Source: an uncultured Corynebacterium sp.
GTDB taxonomy: Bacteria > Actinomycetota > Actinomycetes > Mycobacteriales > Mycobacteriaceae
Reading direction: 5' to 3'
Length of the DNA stretch: 10,158 nucleotides
NCBI RefSeq assembly: GCF_943912665.1
Contig: NZ_CALTVG010000067.1
Span: 1-10,158, forward strand
In this document: piece by piece, positions 1 through 4,881 of the stretch
Layout of the letters: each line of letters opens with the position of its first letter
Position numbering within the stretch: position 1 is the stretch's first letter
Made by a program: the position numbers and the translations under genes
The notes under the pieces: generated by a model
Databases searched by the model: none
What the model was told of the DNA's origin: nothing
Seen by the model: the letters and a program-made list of their open reading frames with translations, nothing else

Positions 1-1071
1 CTGCAGCAGCTCGCGCTGGATGCGGCCCAGCTTGTTGATGACCTCCACCATGTGCACCGGGATACGAATGGTGCGGGCCTGGTCCGCCATGGCGCGGGTA
101 ATCGCCTGGCGGATCCACCACGTGGCGTAGGTGGAGAACTTGTAGCCCTTGGTGTAGTCGAACTTCTCCACGGCGCGGATAAGGCCCAAGTTACCTTCCT
201 GGATGAGATCCAAGAACGCCATGCCGCGACCGGTGTAGCGCTTGGCCAGGGACACCACGAGACGCAGGTTTGCTTCCAGCAGATGGTTCTTAGCCTTGCG
301 GCCGTCACGCGCGATAGCTCGCATGTCGCGCTTTTCCATGGGGGAGAGCTTGGCCGCCTTATCACCCTCGGCGCGGGCCTTCTCCATCTGCTCCATGCGG
401 TACTGCGCGTAGAGGCCGGCCTCAATGCGCTTGGCCAGAGAGACCTCCTGCTCAGCGTTGAGCAGCGCAACCTTACCGATCTGCTTGAGGTAGGCGCGCA
501 CGGAGTCCGCGGACGCGGTCAGCTCGGCGTCCTTGCGGGCCTGGCGCAGAGCGGCGGACTCGTCCTCATCCCAGACGGAGGAGCCGTCGTCCTCGTCGTC
601 ATCCTCCGCGTCGTCGCCGTCGTCCTCGTCGCCGAACTCGTCGTCCTCGTCCATATCGGCGCTATCCGGGTCGAAGTCCATATCGTCATCGGACGCGTCG
701 GCATCGTCGGCGTGATCGTCGGTGAGGCCCTCAGCGTCCTCGAGCTCGTCAGCGTCGAGTTCTTCATTCTTTGCCGGGGAAGTTGCCTTCTTTGCGGCCG
801 ACTTACGCACGGTCTTCTTCGCCGACTTCTTGGCGGAGGTGCGGGTAGTCTTCTTAGCAGCCTTCTTAGCCGTCTTTTTGGTCGCCTTCTTCGCGGTCTT
901 TTTGGCCGTCTTCTTGGCGGTTTTCTTAGCTGTCTTCTTTGCTGTCTTTTTAGCGGTCTTCTTGGCTGTCTTCTTCGCCGTCTTCTTGGCGGTCTTTTGT
1001 GCAGGTGCAGATGCCTCGGAGGAGCCCTCGCCCGCGCCGAGTACCTGGTCTGAAGAATCAGTGGCTGCCAC
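1..1071 (-). CDS. sigA: RNA polymerase principal sigma factor SigA (N-terminal 357 residues; C-terminus beyond the window)
   Basis: Primary sigma-70 factor, which directs RNA polymerase to housekeeping promoters. I translated the minus strand from a GTG at 1071; the frame runs open off the window edge and the last visible residues are RELLQ. Residues 26-77 form a lysine/alanine/threonine tail with nine perfect KTAK units (26-61) and degenerate ones after it. Residues 103-171 are almost all Asp/Glu. The conserved part starts near [19 protein letters not shown] (166-184). Region 1.2 is about 188-222 ([15 protein letters not shown]). Region 2 is about 262-335 and includes [19 protein letters not shown], the core-binding [19 protein letters not shown], and the -10 recognition/melting segment [16 protein letters not shown]. 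Region 3 begins near 336. Regions 3.1-4.2 are outside the window. No other ATG, GTG or TTG lies between the upstream in-frame stop and 1071, and a GAAAGG ribosome-binding site sits 7 bases upstream, so the start is well supported. A basic-then-acidic N-terminal tail is known in other actinobacterial SigA proteins; the regularity here is unusual. Confidence 0.96.
   Translation of the reverse strand, partial: MAATDSSDQVLGAGEGSSEASAPAQKTAKKTAKKTAKKTAKKTAKKTAKKTAKKTAKKTAKKATKKTAKKAAKKTTRTSAKKSAKKTVRKSAAKKATSPAKNEELDADELEDAEGLTDDHADDADASDDDMDFDPDSADMDEDDEFGDEDDGDDAEDDDEDDGSSVWDEDESAALRQARKDAELTASADSVRAYLKQIGKVALLNAEQEVSLAKRIEAGLYAQYRMEQMEKARAEGDKAAKLSPMEKRDMRAIARDGRKAKNHLLEANLRLVVSLAKRYTGRGMAFLDLIQEGNLGLIRAVEKFDYTKGYKFSTYATWWIRQAITRAMADQARTIRIPVHMVEVINKLGRIQRELLQ
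841..996 (-). repeat. 12-bp coding tandem repeat encoding KTAK units in SigA
   Basis: On the minus strand a 12-base unit, roughly AAG ACN GCN AAG, repeats thirteen times in frame. The first nine copies (889-996) encode perfect KTAK; the last four encode [12 protein letters not shown] and KTTR. Neighbouring copies differ at third codon positions (AAG/AAA, ACC/ACG/ACA, GCC/GCG/GCT/GCA), so the DNA repeat is imperfect although the protein repeat is exact. This suggests the peptide is under selection and is not just a recent slippage product. Confidence 0.9.
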
Positions 1072-1077
1072 GTACGC

Positions 1078-1083
1078 CCTTTC
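1078..1083 (-). promoter_or_regulatory. Ribosome-binding site of sigA
   Basis: GAAAGG on the minus strand ends 6-7 bases before the GTG at 1071. It supports that GTG as the start; the in-frame codons upstream contain no alternative start before the TGA stop. Confidence 0.6.
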
Positions 1084-1145
1084 GACTTGCTCTGATGAGT
1101 GTAAATGCGGGGAACAGCGGAGGTTCTCGCAACTATTCCCCGATG

Positions 1146-1186
1146 CTAGCCCGCCTCAGAAGAGAGCATGTGAGGCGCGCCGCTAG
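1146..1186 (-). promoter_or_regulatory. Inverted repeat in the sigA leader
   Basis: Two nested arms are present. The inner stem is CGCCTCA (1152-1158) with TGAGGCG (1171-1177) and a 12-base loop. The outer stem is CTAGC (1146-1150) with GCTAG (1182-1186). No U-run follows on the minus strand, so a classical terminator for ppgK is unlikely. If transcription starts near 1202 the hairpin lies inside the sigA 5' leader. Its function is unknown. Confidence 0.4.
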
Positions 1187-1207
1187 GTATTTGATGATCG
1201 GCAGCCC

Positions 1208-1213
1208 AGTATA
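1208..1213 (-). promoter_or_regulatory. Candidate sigA promoter (-10 TATACT)
   Basis: TATACT on the minus strand fits the corynebacterial SigA-type -10 consensus and lies in the gap between ppgK and sigA. Transcription would start near 1201-1202 and leave a leader of about 130 bases. No good -35 is visible (a weak GTGACC lies about 20 bases upstream), which is common in this genus. A second -10-like TACACT at 1098-1103 would give a leader of about 20 bases, so two promoters are possible. Neither is proven. Confidence 0.4.
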
Positions 1214-1274
1214 GAACATTTCGGCTGGGTGCCGGTCACTGGGGTCTGCCTGGGAAGTAGGTTTAGGCTTCCGG

Positions 1275-2048
1275 CTACGGGCGCACGCCTTCCTTCGCTG
1301 CCATTGCGGCGCCGACAATTCCCGCGCGATTGCGCAGCTGAGCTGCCACAACCGGGGTGTTGATGTCAAGGTATTCGCCCCACTTGTCAAACTTGCGGGA
1401 AATGCCACCGCCGATGACAAACGCCGACGGGTTCAGCAGTGCTTCGTACTCGTGCAGCACGCGGTTGACACGCTTGGCCCACTGCTTGGTCTTAAGCTCC
1501 TCGCGGTCCTTGACAGCGGAAGAAGCCTGCTTCTCCGCCTCCTTCTTGTCCACGGTGAGGTGGCCGAGCTCGGTGTTGGGGAACAGGTGACCGTCGAGAA
1601 GCAGGGCGGAGCCAATGCCCGTACCCAGGGTGAGGAACAAGACCGAGCCGGTACGTGCGATCTCGTCGCCGTAGGCAACCTCCGCTAGGCCCGCCGCGTC
1701 GGCGTCGTTCAGCACGGTGAAGGGAACATCGAGGTGCTGGCTAAACAGCTCCTGGGCGTCGACGCCGATCCAGGACTTATCGATGTTCGCAGCGCTGTGC
1801 ATGACCTGGTCCTTGACTACGGACGGCATGGTGATGCCGACCGGGCCATCCCAGCCCTTCTCGGCGACGATCTGCGCCACGACCTCTGCTACTGCCTCCG
1901 GGGTGGCCGGTTGGGGAGTGGCAATCTTCAGGCGGTCACCCACAAACTCGCCGGTGGCAAGGTCAACCTCGGCGCCCTTGATGCCGGAGCCGCCGACGTC
2001 GATACCGAAGGAGTGGCCAGAGTGGTGGGCTGGATGTTGAGCAGTCAT
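1275..2048 (-). CDS. ppgK: Polyphosphate glucokinase PpgK
   Basis: Cytoplasmic ROK/ASKHA-fold kinase of 257 residues that phosphorylates glucose to glucose-6-phosphate using inorganic polyphosphate (and usually also ATP). The phosphate-1 loop [12 protein letters not shown] is at residues 15-26. [10 protein letters not shown] segment is near 85-93. [11 protein letters not shown] (113-123) carries the likely catalytic Asp115. The phosphate-2 loop [10 protein letters not shown] is at 139-148. The sugar-binding ELGHL is at 160-164 and the adenosine-type GGGIS motif is near the C-terminus. The short length and the GGSGIKGA motif favour the actinobacterial polyphosphate-using family over ordinary glucokinase. 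I chose ATG 2048; an upstream ATG at 2129 would add 27 residues with no family counterpart. A TACAAT hexamer ends 6 bases before this ATG, suggesting a leaderless mRNA. The gene lies just upstream of sigA on the same strand, with 203 bases between them. Polyphosphate specificity is family knowledge, not visible directly. Confidence 0.93.
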   Translation of the reverse strand: MTAQHPAHHSGHSFGIDVGGSGIKGAEVDLATGEFVGDRLKIATPQPATPEAVAEVVAQIVAEKGWDGPVGITMPSVVKDQVMHSAANIDKSWIGVDAQELFSQHLDVPFTVLNDADAAGLAEVAYGDEIARTGSVLFLTLGTGIGSALLLDGHLFPNTELGHLTVDKKEAEKQASSAVKDREELKTKQWAKRVNRVLHEYEALLNPSAFVIGGGISRKFDKWGEYLDINTPVVAAQLRNRAGIVGAAMAAKEGVRP

Positions 2049-2054
2049 ATCACT

Positions 2055-2060
2055 ATTGTA
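2055..2060 (-). promoter_or_regulatory. Candidate ppgK promoter (-10 TACAAT, leaderless)
   Basis: TACAAT on the minus strand is followed by six bases and then the ATG at 2048, so the expected transcription start falls on or next to the A of the start codon. There is no Shine-Dalgarno sequence, which fits leaderless translation. The -35 region is weak. Confidence 0.5.
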
Positions 2061-2245
2061 AGCGAGGGTGGTGCCGTGCCACGTAGTGTGTCGAATACTT
2101 CGCATCCACAGCAGTCGTATGGGCAGCACGCATCCTGCGCGCCCGTGTGCGACCGTTACGTTTGTCGTTGCGTCCTTTGTGGTGCGGGAGGCGAGGGGCC
2201 TTGTTCATGCGAATGGCCACGTGGCGAGTTTTGGAGTTACTAGCC

Positions 2246-2251
2246 TAGAAT
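2246..2251 (+). promoter_or_regulatory. Possible -10 (TAGAAT) upstream of the structured block
   Basis: TAGAAT in an AT-rich patch would start transcription near 2258, about 20 bases before the self-complementary block at 2280-2372. No convincing -35 lies 16-19 bases upstream. It matters only as a potential promoter for a long DUF4193 leader or a small RNA. Confidence 0.25.
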
Positions 2252-2279
2252 TTTTTAAACGGCGAACGAGCGCTTAAAA

Positions 2280-2372
2280 GCCCTGTCAGAGGGGGATCTC
2301 CTCCGAGAGATTCGGCGGCGGGGGTGATCACTTTCTCGCCCCCACGGCGGGCCGAGTGTGACAGGGCGGCCC
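2280..2372 (+). ncRNA. Candidate structured RNA element or leader (three-way junction)
   Basis: Pairings found by eye: P1, 9 bp, GCCCTGTCA (2280-2288) with TGACAGGGC (2359-2367). P2, 5 bp, ATCTC (2296-2300) with GAGAT (2307-2311), loop 6. P3 has a base of 5 bp, TCGGC (2312-2316) with GCCGA (2351-2355), and a top of 8 bp, GGGGGTGA (2320-2327) with TCGCCCCC (2336-2343), with one G-U pair and an 8-base loop. P2 and P3 abut inside P1. A competing stem, GGGCCG (2349-2354) with CGGCCC (2367-2372), cannot coexist with the base of P3 or the last pair of P1. The right arm of P1 overlaps the predicted -35 of DUF4193. I do not recognise a known family. High GC raises the chance of fortuitous pairing, so confidence is modest. 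Confidence 0.35.
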
Positions 2373-2386
2373 GAGTGGTTTAGGAT
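2358..2386 (+). promoter_or_regulatory. Promoter of the DUF4193 gene (GTGACA - 17 - TAGGAT)
   Basis: A -35-like GTGACA (2358-2363; five of six match TTGACA) and a -10-like TAGGAT (2381-2386) are separated by exactly 17 bases. Transcription would start near 2393, giving a leader of about 45 bases. This is the best -35/-10 pair in the window. Confidence 0.55.
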
Positions 2387-2390
2387 GCCG

Positions 2391-2414
2391 TCGATAAATA
2401 CACGTACCTATCGA
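2391..2414 (+). promoter_or_regulatory. Inverted repeat TCGATA-N12-TATCGA at the DUF4193 transcription start
   Basis: A perfect 6-bp inverted repeat with a 12-base spacer lies just downstream of the predicted -10. It could be an operator for a dimeric repressor or a hairpin at the 5' end of the DUF4193 mRNA. No specific regulator can be named. Confidence 0.35.
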
Positions 2415-2437
2415 TCTGAATCACAGGGGCAAACACT

Positions 2438-2728
2438 ATGGCCACCGATTACGACGCACCGCGTCGCCGCGTTGAAGATGAGCTTGAGGCCGATTCTCTC
2501 GAGGGCCTGAAGGCGGCAGAAAATGACAACAACGGCATGGATGATGACGGCGAAATCGTCGAGTCCTTCGAGCCGCCGTCAGTAGACCTGACCGGCGAGG
2601 AACTCAACGTCACCGTGGTTCCCCGCAAGGACGACGAATTCACCTGCTCCGTCTGCTACCTGGTGCAGTCCAACAAGCGCCTGGACCACGAGGAAGACGG
2701 CGAGCCGGTGTGCATGGACTGCGCCTAG
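2438..2728 (+). CDS. DUF4193 small acidic zinc-ribbon protein
   Basis: A 96-residue cytoplasmic protein of the actinobacterial DUF4193 family. It starts MATDYDAPRRRVEDE, the usual N-terminus as I recall the family. The middle is strongly acidic and probably disordered (about 15-50). The C-terminus has four cysteines in two CxxC pairs, C70/C73 and C92/C95, arranged as a zinc ribbon ending CMDCA. The ATG at 2438 has an AGGGG ribosome-binding site at 2425-2429. The gene sits alone on the plus strand with its own promoter, divergent from ppgK and convergent with DUF3093. The biochemical role is unknown. Its place two genes from sigA and its zinc-ribbon layout are compatible with a link to transcription, but that is inference. 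Confidence 0.9.
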   Translation: MATDYDAPRRRVEDELEADSLEGLKAAENDNNGMDDDGEIVESFEPPSVDLTGEELNVTVVPRKDDEFTCSVCYLVQSNKRLDHEEDGEPVCMDCA

Positions 2729-2749
2729 AACCCGGCGGGGTAAGCTGCT

Positions 2750-2771
2750 GCGACATAGTCGCGGACACTAT
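2750..2771. terminator. Possible weak bidirectional terminator between convergent genes
   Basis: The 49-base gap between the DUF4193 stop and the DUF3093 stop contains GCGAC-ATA-GTCGC (2750-2762) and an alternative stem, ATAGT (2755-2759) with ACTAT (2767-2771). Both are short and neither is followed by a U-run on either strand, so an intrinsic terminator is only a possibility suggested by the convergent layout. Confidence 0.22.
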
Positions 2772-2777
2772 TGCGAA

Positions 2778-3299
2778 CTAGCTGACCTGGTCGGGGACGA
2801 AGGCGGCCAGCAGCTGCTCGGGGTTCTTTGACCCGATGAGCCAGTAGGGGGTGGGGTCCTCGGGGTCATCGAGCACGAGCATCACGTGCTCCGGCACCCA
2901 GCCATGGGTGACGATAAATGCCGCCGGGTCCAGCTGCGGGCCTAGCGCGTTGCGCCGCGCCGTGGCGGGGACGGCAGTGCTGCGGGAGACGACGTCATGC
3001 GGCAATTGCGCGTCCTTGACGGTAAGCCAGCGGGTGCCGTCCGCATCCTGCTCCACCTGCACCACAGTGTTGGACCACGTCAGCAGCACCCACACGGCGA
3101 TGATGCTGAGCAGTATGGCGGGAACGATAACCCACACAATGCTGCGGTTTAAGCTCACCGTTGCAGTGGTCAAGGCCACGATGAAGGCCGCCATAATCCA
3201 CCAGTACCACGGCACCCACTGGCGCTCGCGGTAGAGAATGTCCGGGGTGGCCGCGGCCGGCTGCGGCGAAGAGGGCGAAGCTGGCGAGGTGGAAGTCAT
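2778..3299 (-). CDS. DUF3093 family membrane protein
   Basis: A 173-residue protein with a Ser/Pro/Ala-rich N-terminus (1-20), the conserved entry ILYRERQWVPWYWW (21-34), two hydrophobic segments at about 32-50 and 54-74, and a C-terminal domain of about 100 residues. The C-terminal part contains RNALGPQLDPAAFIVTHGWV (116-135) and ends in PYWLIGSKNPEQLLAAF (151-167). This matches the actinobacterial DUF3093 family as I recall it: a membrane anchor followed by a small soluble domain. No function is known. I chose ATG 3299; the frame stays open to 3497, but that extension overlaps dut and its promoter and does not look like protein. A TAGACT hexamer 8 bases before the ATG suggests a nearly leaderless mRNA. 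The gene diverges from dut, as I recall is usual in related genomes. Confidence 0.87.
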   Translation of the reverse strand: MTSTSPASPSSPQPAAATPDILYRERQWVPWYWWIMAAFIVALTTATVSLNRSIVWVIVPAILLSIIAVWVLLTWSNTVVQVEQDADGTRWLTVKDAQLPHDVVSRSTAVPATARRNALGPQLDPAAFIVTHGWVPEHVMLVLDDPEDPTPYWLIGSKNPEQLLAAFVPDQVS

Positions 3300-3307
3300 G
3301 GCCACCC

Positions 3308-3313
3308 AGTCTA
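3308..3313 (-). promoter_or_regulatory. Candidate DUF3093 promoter (-10 TAGACT)
   Basis: TAGACT on the minus strand lies 8 bases before the ATG at 3299, so transcription would begin within a few bases of the start codon. A weak -35-like TTGGAA lies 19 bases upstream. No Shine-Dalgarno sequence is present. Confidence 0.42.
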
Positions 3314-3350
3314 GTCGCCGCAGGGGATTTCGTTCCAACGCACACCTTGA

Positions 3351-3366
3351 CACAGCGTCACAGCGC
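3351..3366. repeat. Tandem 8-mer CACAGCGT/CACAGCGC in the DUF3093-dut gap
   Basis: Two adjacent copies of an 8-base unit differ only at the last base; the second copy overlaps the palindrome CAGCGCTG (3361-3368). They lie between the two divergent promoters and could be a regulator site. No supporting evidence beyond the pattern. Confidence 0.25.
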
Positions 3367-3389
3367 TGAGTTCTCGCTTCGGTACCAGG

Positions 3390-3419
3390 CTGAGTCCGGA
3401 TATCGTGACAAGGTAGGCT
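3390..3419 (+). promoter_or_regulatory. Candidate dut promoter (-10 TAGGCT, leaderless)
   Basis: TAGGCT (3414-3419) lies 7 bases before the GTG at 3427, placing the transcription start at or beside the start codon. A weak -35-like CTGAGT (3390-3395) precedes it with an 18-base spacer. No ribosome-binding site is needed or clearly visible. Confidence 0.45.
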
Positions 3420-3426
3420 GGGCCGG

Positions 3427-3903
3427 GTGAATGAGCAACACCCTCTCGTAGACCCTACAAGCCCGTTCGGAGACATCCAGGTCAAGCGCTTGGACAAGGA
3501 GCTGCCGCTCCCGCATCGCGCACACCGCGGTGACGCGGGCGCTGATCTCTATGCCGCGCACGCGGTGACACTGCGCCCGGGGGAGCGCGCGCTGGTGGGA
3601 ACCGGCATCGCGATTGCCCTGCCGCTGGGGACCGTCGGATTGGTTCACCCGCGCTCCGGGCTAGCGGCCAAGCACGGCATTTCAGTGGTCAATACTCCCG
3701 GCACCATTGACGCGGATTACCGCGGCGAGATTAAGGTGTGCCTCATCAATCACGACCCCACCGAGACCTTTGAGGTCGAGCGCGGGATGCGCATTGCACA
3801 GTTGCTGGTCCAGCGCGTGGAACTGGTGGGTTGGCGCGAAGTAGACGATTTGGACGCGACCGAGCGCGGCGCCGGCGGCTACGGCTCCACCGGCGTTAAC
3901 TAA
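3427..3903 (+). CDS. dut: Deoxyuridine 5'-triphosphate nucleotidohydrolase (dUTPase)
   Basis: Trimeric cytoplasmic dUTPase of 158 residues. It hydrolyses dUTP to dUMP and pyrophosphate, which keeps uracil out of DNA and supplies dUMP for thymidylate. All five family motifs are present in order: I, DAGADLYA (36-43); [12 protein letters not shown] (75-84); [18 protein letters not shown] (88-102) with the likely catalytic Asp95 and uracil-stacking Tyr98; [12 protein letters not shown] (119-128); [11 protein letters not shown] (147-156), with Tyr152 in the aromatic position that closes on the nucleotide. Length is normal for the family. The GTG start at 3427 gives a complete N-terminus; [15 protein letters not shown] (15-29) is the family's first strand. 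The gene diverges from DUF3093 and is followed after 75 bases by DUF3710. Confidence 0.96.
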   Translation: MNEQHPLVDPTSPFGDIQVKRLDKELPLPHRAHRGDAGADLYAAHAVTLRPGERALVGTGIAIALPLGTVGLVHPRSGLAAKHGISVVNTPGTIDADYRGEIKVCLINHDPTETFEVERGMRIAQLLVQRVELVGWREVDDLDATERGAGGYGSTGVN

Positions 3904-3963
3904 TTTTTCTAGCTTTTACCCCGCGATCTAGACGCAAATTCGACTCACAAGACTCGACGCACG

Positions 3964-3971
3964 AGAAAGGA
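3964..3971 (+). promoter_or_regulatory. Strong ribosome-binding site of DUF3710
   Basis: AGAAAGGA ends 7 bases before the ATG at 3979 and fixes the start codon. The 75-base dut-DUF3710 gap shows no clear promoter (only TAGACG at 3929-3934, a poor -10), so read-through from dut is possible. Confidence 0.6.
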
Positions 3972-3978
3972 ATCAACC

Positions 3979-4872
3979 ATGGCACTGTGGCCCTTTGGCA
4001 AGAAGAATAAGGACGAGCAGACGGAGGCGGCTACACCCGCCGCAGAGAACCCGGCCGGTACCTCCACGGACAAGGAACCGGCCGCTACGGCTAGCGCTCC
4101 TGAAACCGCGGCGAAGTCAGCAGATGCCGCTGAAGCCAACGCGAGCGCTGGTCCGGCGGGGGCGGTGCATGCTGTGGAGCACGACGCCATCAACGGCGAC
4201 ATGGGCCCCTTCGACGGCGATTCCGTGGATATTTCCCAGTTCAACTTTGAAGACTTCTCCGTGGGCTTGCTGGACCTAGGCTCCGTGCGCATCCCGCTGC
4301 CCAAGGGCTCGCAGGTCCAGGTGGAAATGGGGGAGACTGGCCCGCGCATGCTCCACATTCTTACCCCGCACGGACGGATGACGCCGGTGGCCTTCGCGGC
4401 GCCGCGTACCTCGGGGCAGTGGGCGGAGTCTGCCGCGGACATCCTCAACGGCCTCGAATCCGATGGCTTTTCCGCGCGACTGGAGGACGGCCCGTGGGGC
4501 TCGGAAATCGTGGGCAGCAATGACAAGGGCGGCATCCGCATCATCGGTGTGGAGGGCCCGCGGTGGATGTACCGTCTGACCCTGGCCGCCCCGGCGGGCA
4601 AGGAGGAGGAGCTGGCGCAGCTGGGCCGTGAAGTAGTCGCGCGCACCTTCGTCTACCGCGGCGAAGACCCGATTCTGGCCGGGAACCCGTTGCCGGTGGT
4701 TCTGCCGCAGCAGCTGGCGGAGCAGGTGCAGCAGGCCCTGCAGCAGCGCCAGCAGCAGGCGGAGGCTAACGGCTCCGCGGCACTGAGCACCGAGGGACAG
4801 GAAGAAGCGGACGCCCCGAGCACCGACGCAGAGGCACAGGCCCGTCAGCAGCTCAAGGATCTCGAGGACTAG
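3979..4872 (+). CDS. DUF3710 family protein
   Basis: A 297-residue protein with no signal peptide or membrane segment. It starts MALWPFGKKNKDEQ, typical of the actinobacterial DUF3710 family as I recall it. Residues 15-70 are an Ala/Glu/Pro/Thr-rich, probably disordered linker. The folded core is about 76-243: GPFDGDSVDISQFNFEDFSV, then LLDLGSVRIPLP (97-108), the HILTPHGRMTPVAFAAPRTSGQW region (126-148), and a GIRIIGVEGPRWMYRLTLAAP strand pair (185-205). The tail (243-297) is rich in Gln, Glu and Ala (LAEQVQQALQQRQQQAEA, 246-263) and likely a helix or coiled coil. Function is unknown in the family. The DUF3159 membrane protein begins 9 bases after the stop; this pairing is common in actinobacteria, which suggests, but does not show, a shared role at the membrane. 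Confidence 0.88.
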   Translation: MALWPFGKKNKDEQTEAATPAAENPAGTSTDKEPAATASAPETAAKSADAAEANASAGPAGAVHAVEHDAINGDMGPFDGDSVDISQFNFEDFSVGLLDLGSVRIPLPKGSQVQVEMGETGPRMLHILTPHGRMTPVAFAAPRTSGQWAESAADILNGLESDGFSARLEDGPWGSEIVGSNDKGGIRIIGVEGPRWMYRLTLAAPAGKEEELAQLGREVVARTFVYRGEDPILAGNPLPVVLPQQLAEQVQQALQQRQQQAEANGSAALSTEGQEEADAPSTDAEAQARQQLKDLED

Positions 4873-4881
4873 GCTTAACGC

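Larger units (their letters stand above)
2049..2437. other. 389-base intergenic region between divergent ppgK and DUF4193
   Basis: I see no credible gene here. The short plus-strand frames (for example within 2068-2277) have no ribosome-binding site and no recognisable protein character. The left end holds the ppgK promoter. An AT-rich patch at 2241-2260 contains a -10-like TAGAAT at 2246-2251 (plus strand). Bases 2280-2372 form a GC-rich, strongly self-complementary block. The right end holds the DUF4193 promoter and a short inverted repeat. As I recall, related actinobacteria carry suhB and a cei-like gene between ppgK and the DUF4193 gene; neither is present, and I see no remnant. Confidence 0.7.

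Noticed and set aside
52..1186. Long plus-strand open frames opposite sigA, one with a Phe/Leu/Val/Ala repeat that looks like membrane segments
   Set aside because: They are antisense shadows of the lysine-rich and acidic sigA tail; sigma regions 1.2-2.4 on the minus strand are unmistakable.
2049..2129. An N-terminal extension of PpgK from an ATG at 2129
   Set aside because: The 27 extra residues are unlike the family, they cover the predicted promoter, and the ROK motif begins at the normal distance from ATG 2048.
2068..2277. Short plus-strand open frame in the ppgK-DUF4193 gap
   Set aside because: No ribosome-binding site, no recognisable domain, and composition unlike the neighbouring proteins.
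2280..2372. A 6C RNA or a known riboswitch class
   Set aside because: The C-run is in a stem, not in hairpin loops as in 6C RNA, and I see no signature of a known riboswitch.
3300..3497. N-terminal extension of DUF3093 upstream of ATG 3299
   Set aside because: It would cover the DUF3093 and dut promoters and the start of dut, and its translation has no family character.
3904..3930. T-rich sequence after dut as an intrinsic terminator
   Set aside because: No stable hairpin precedes the TTTTT run.
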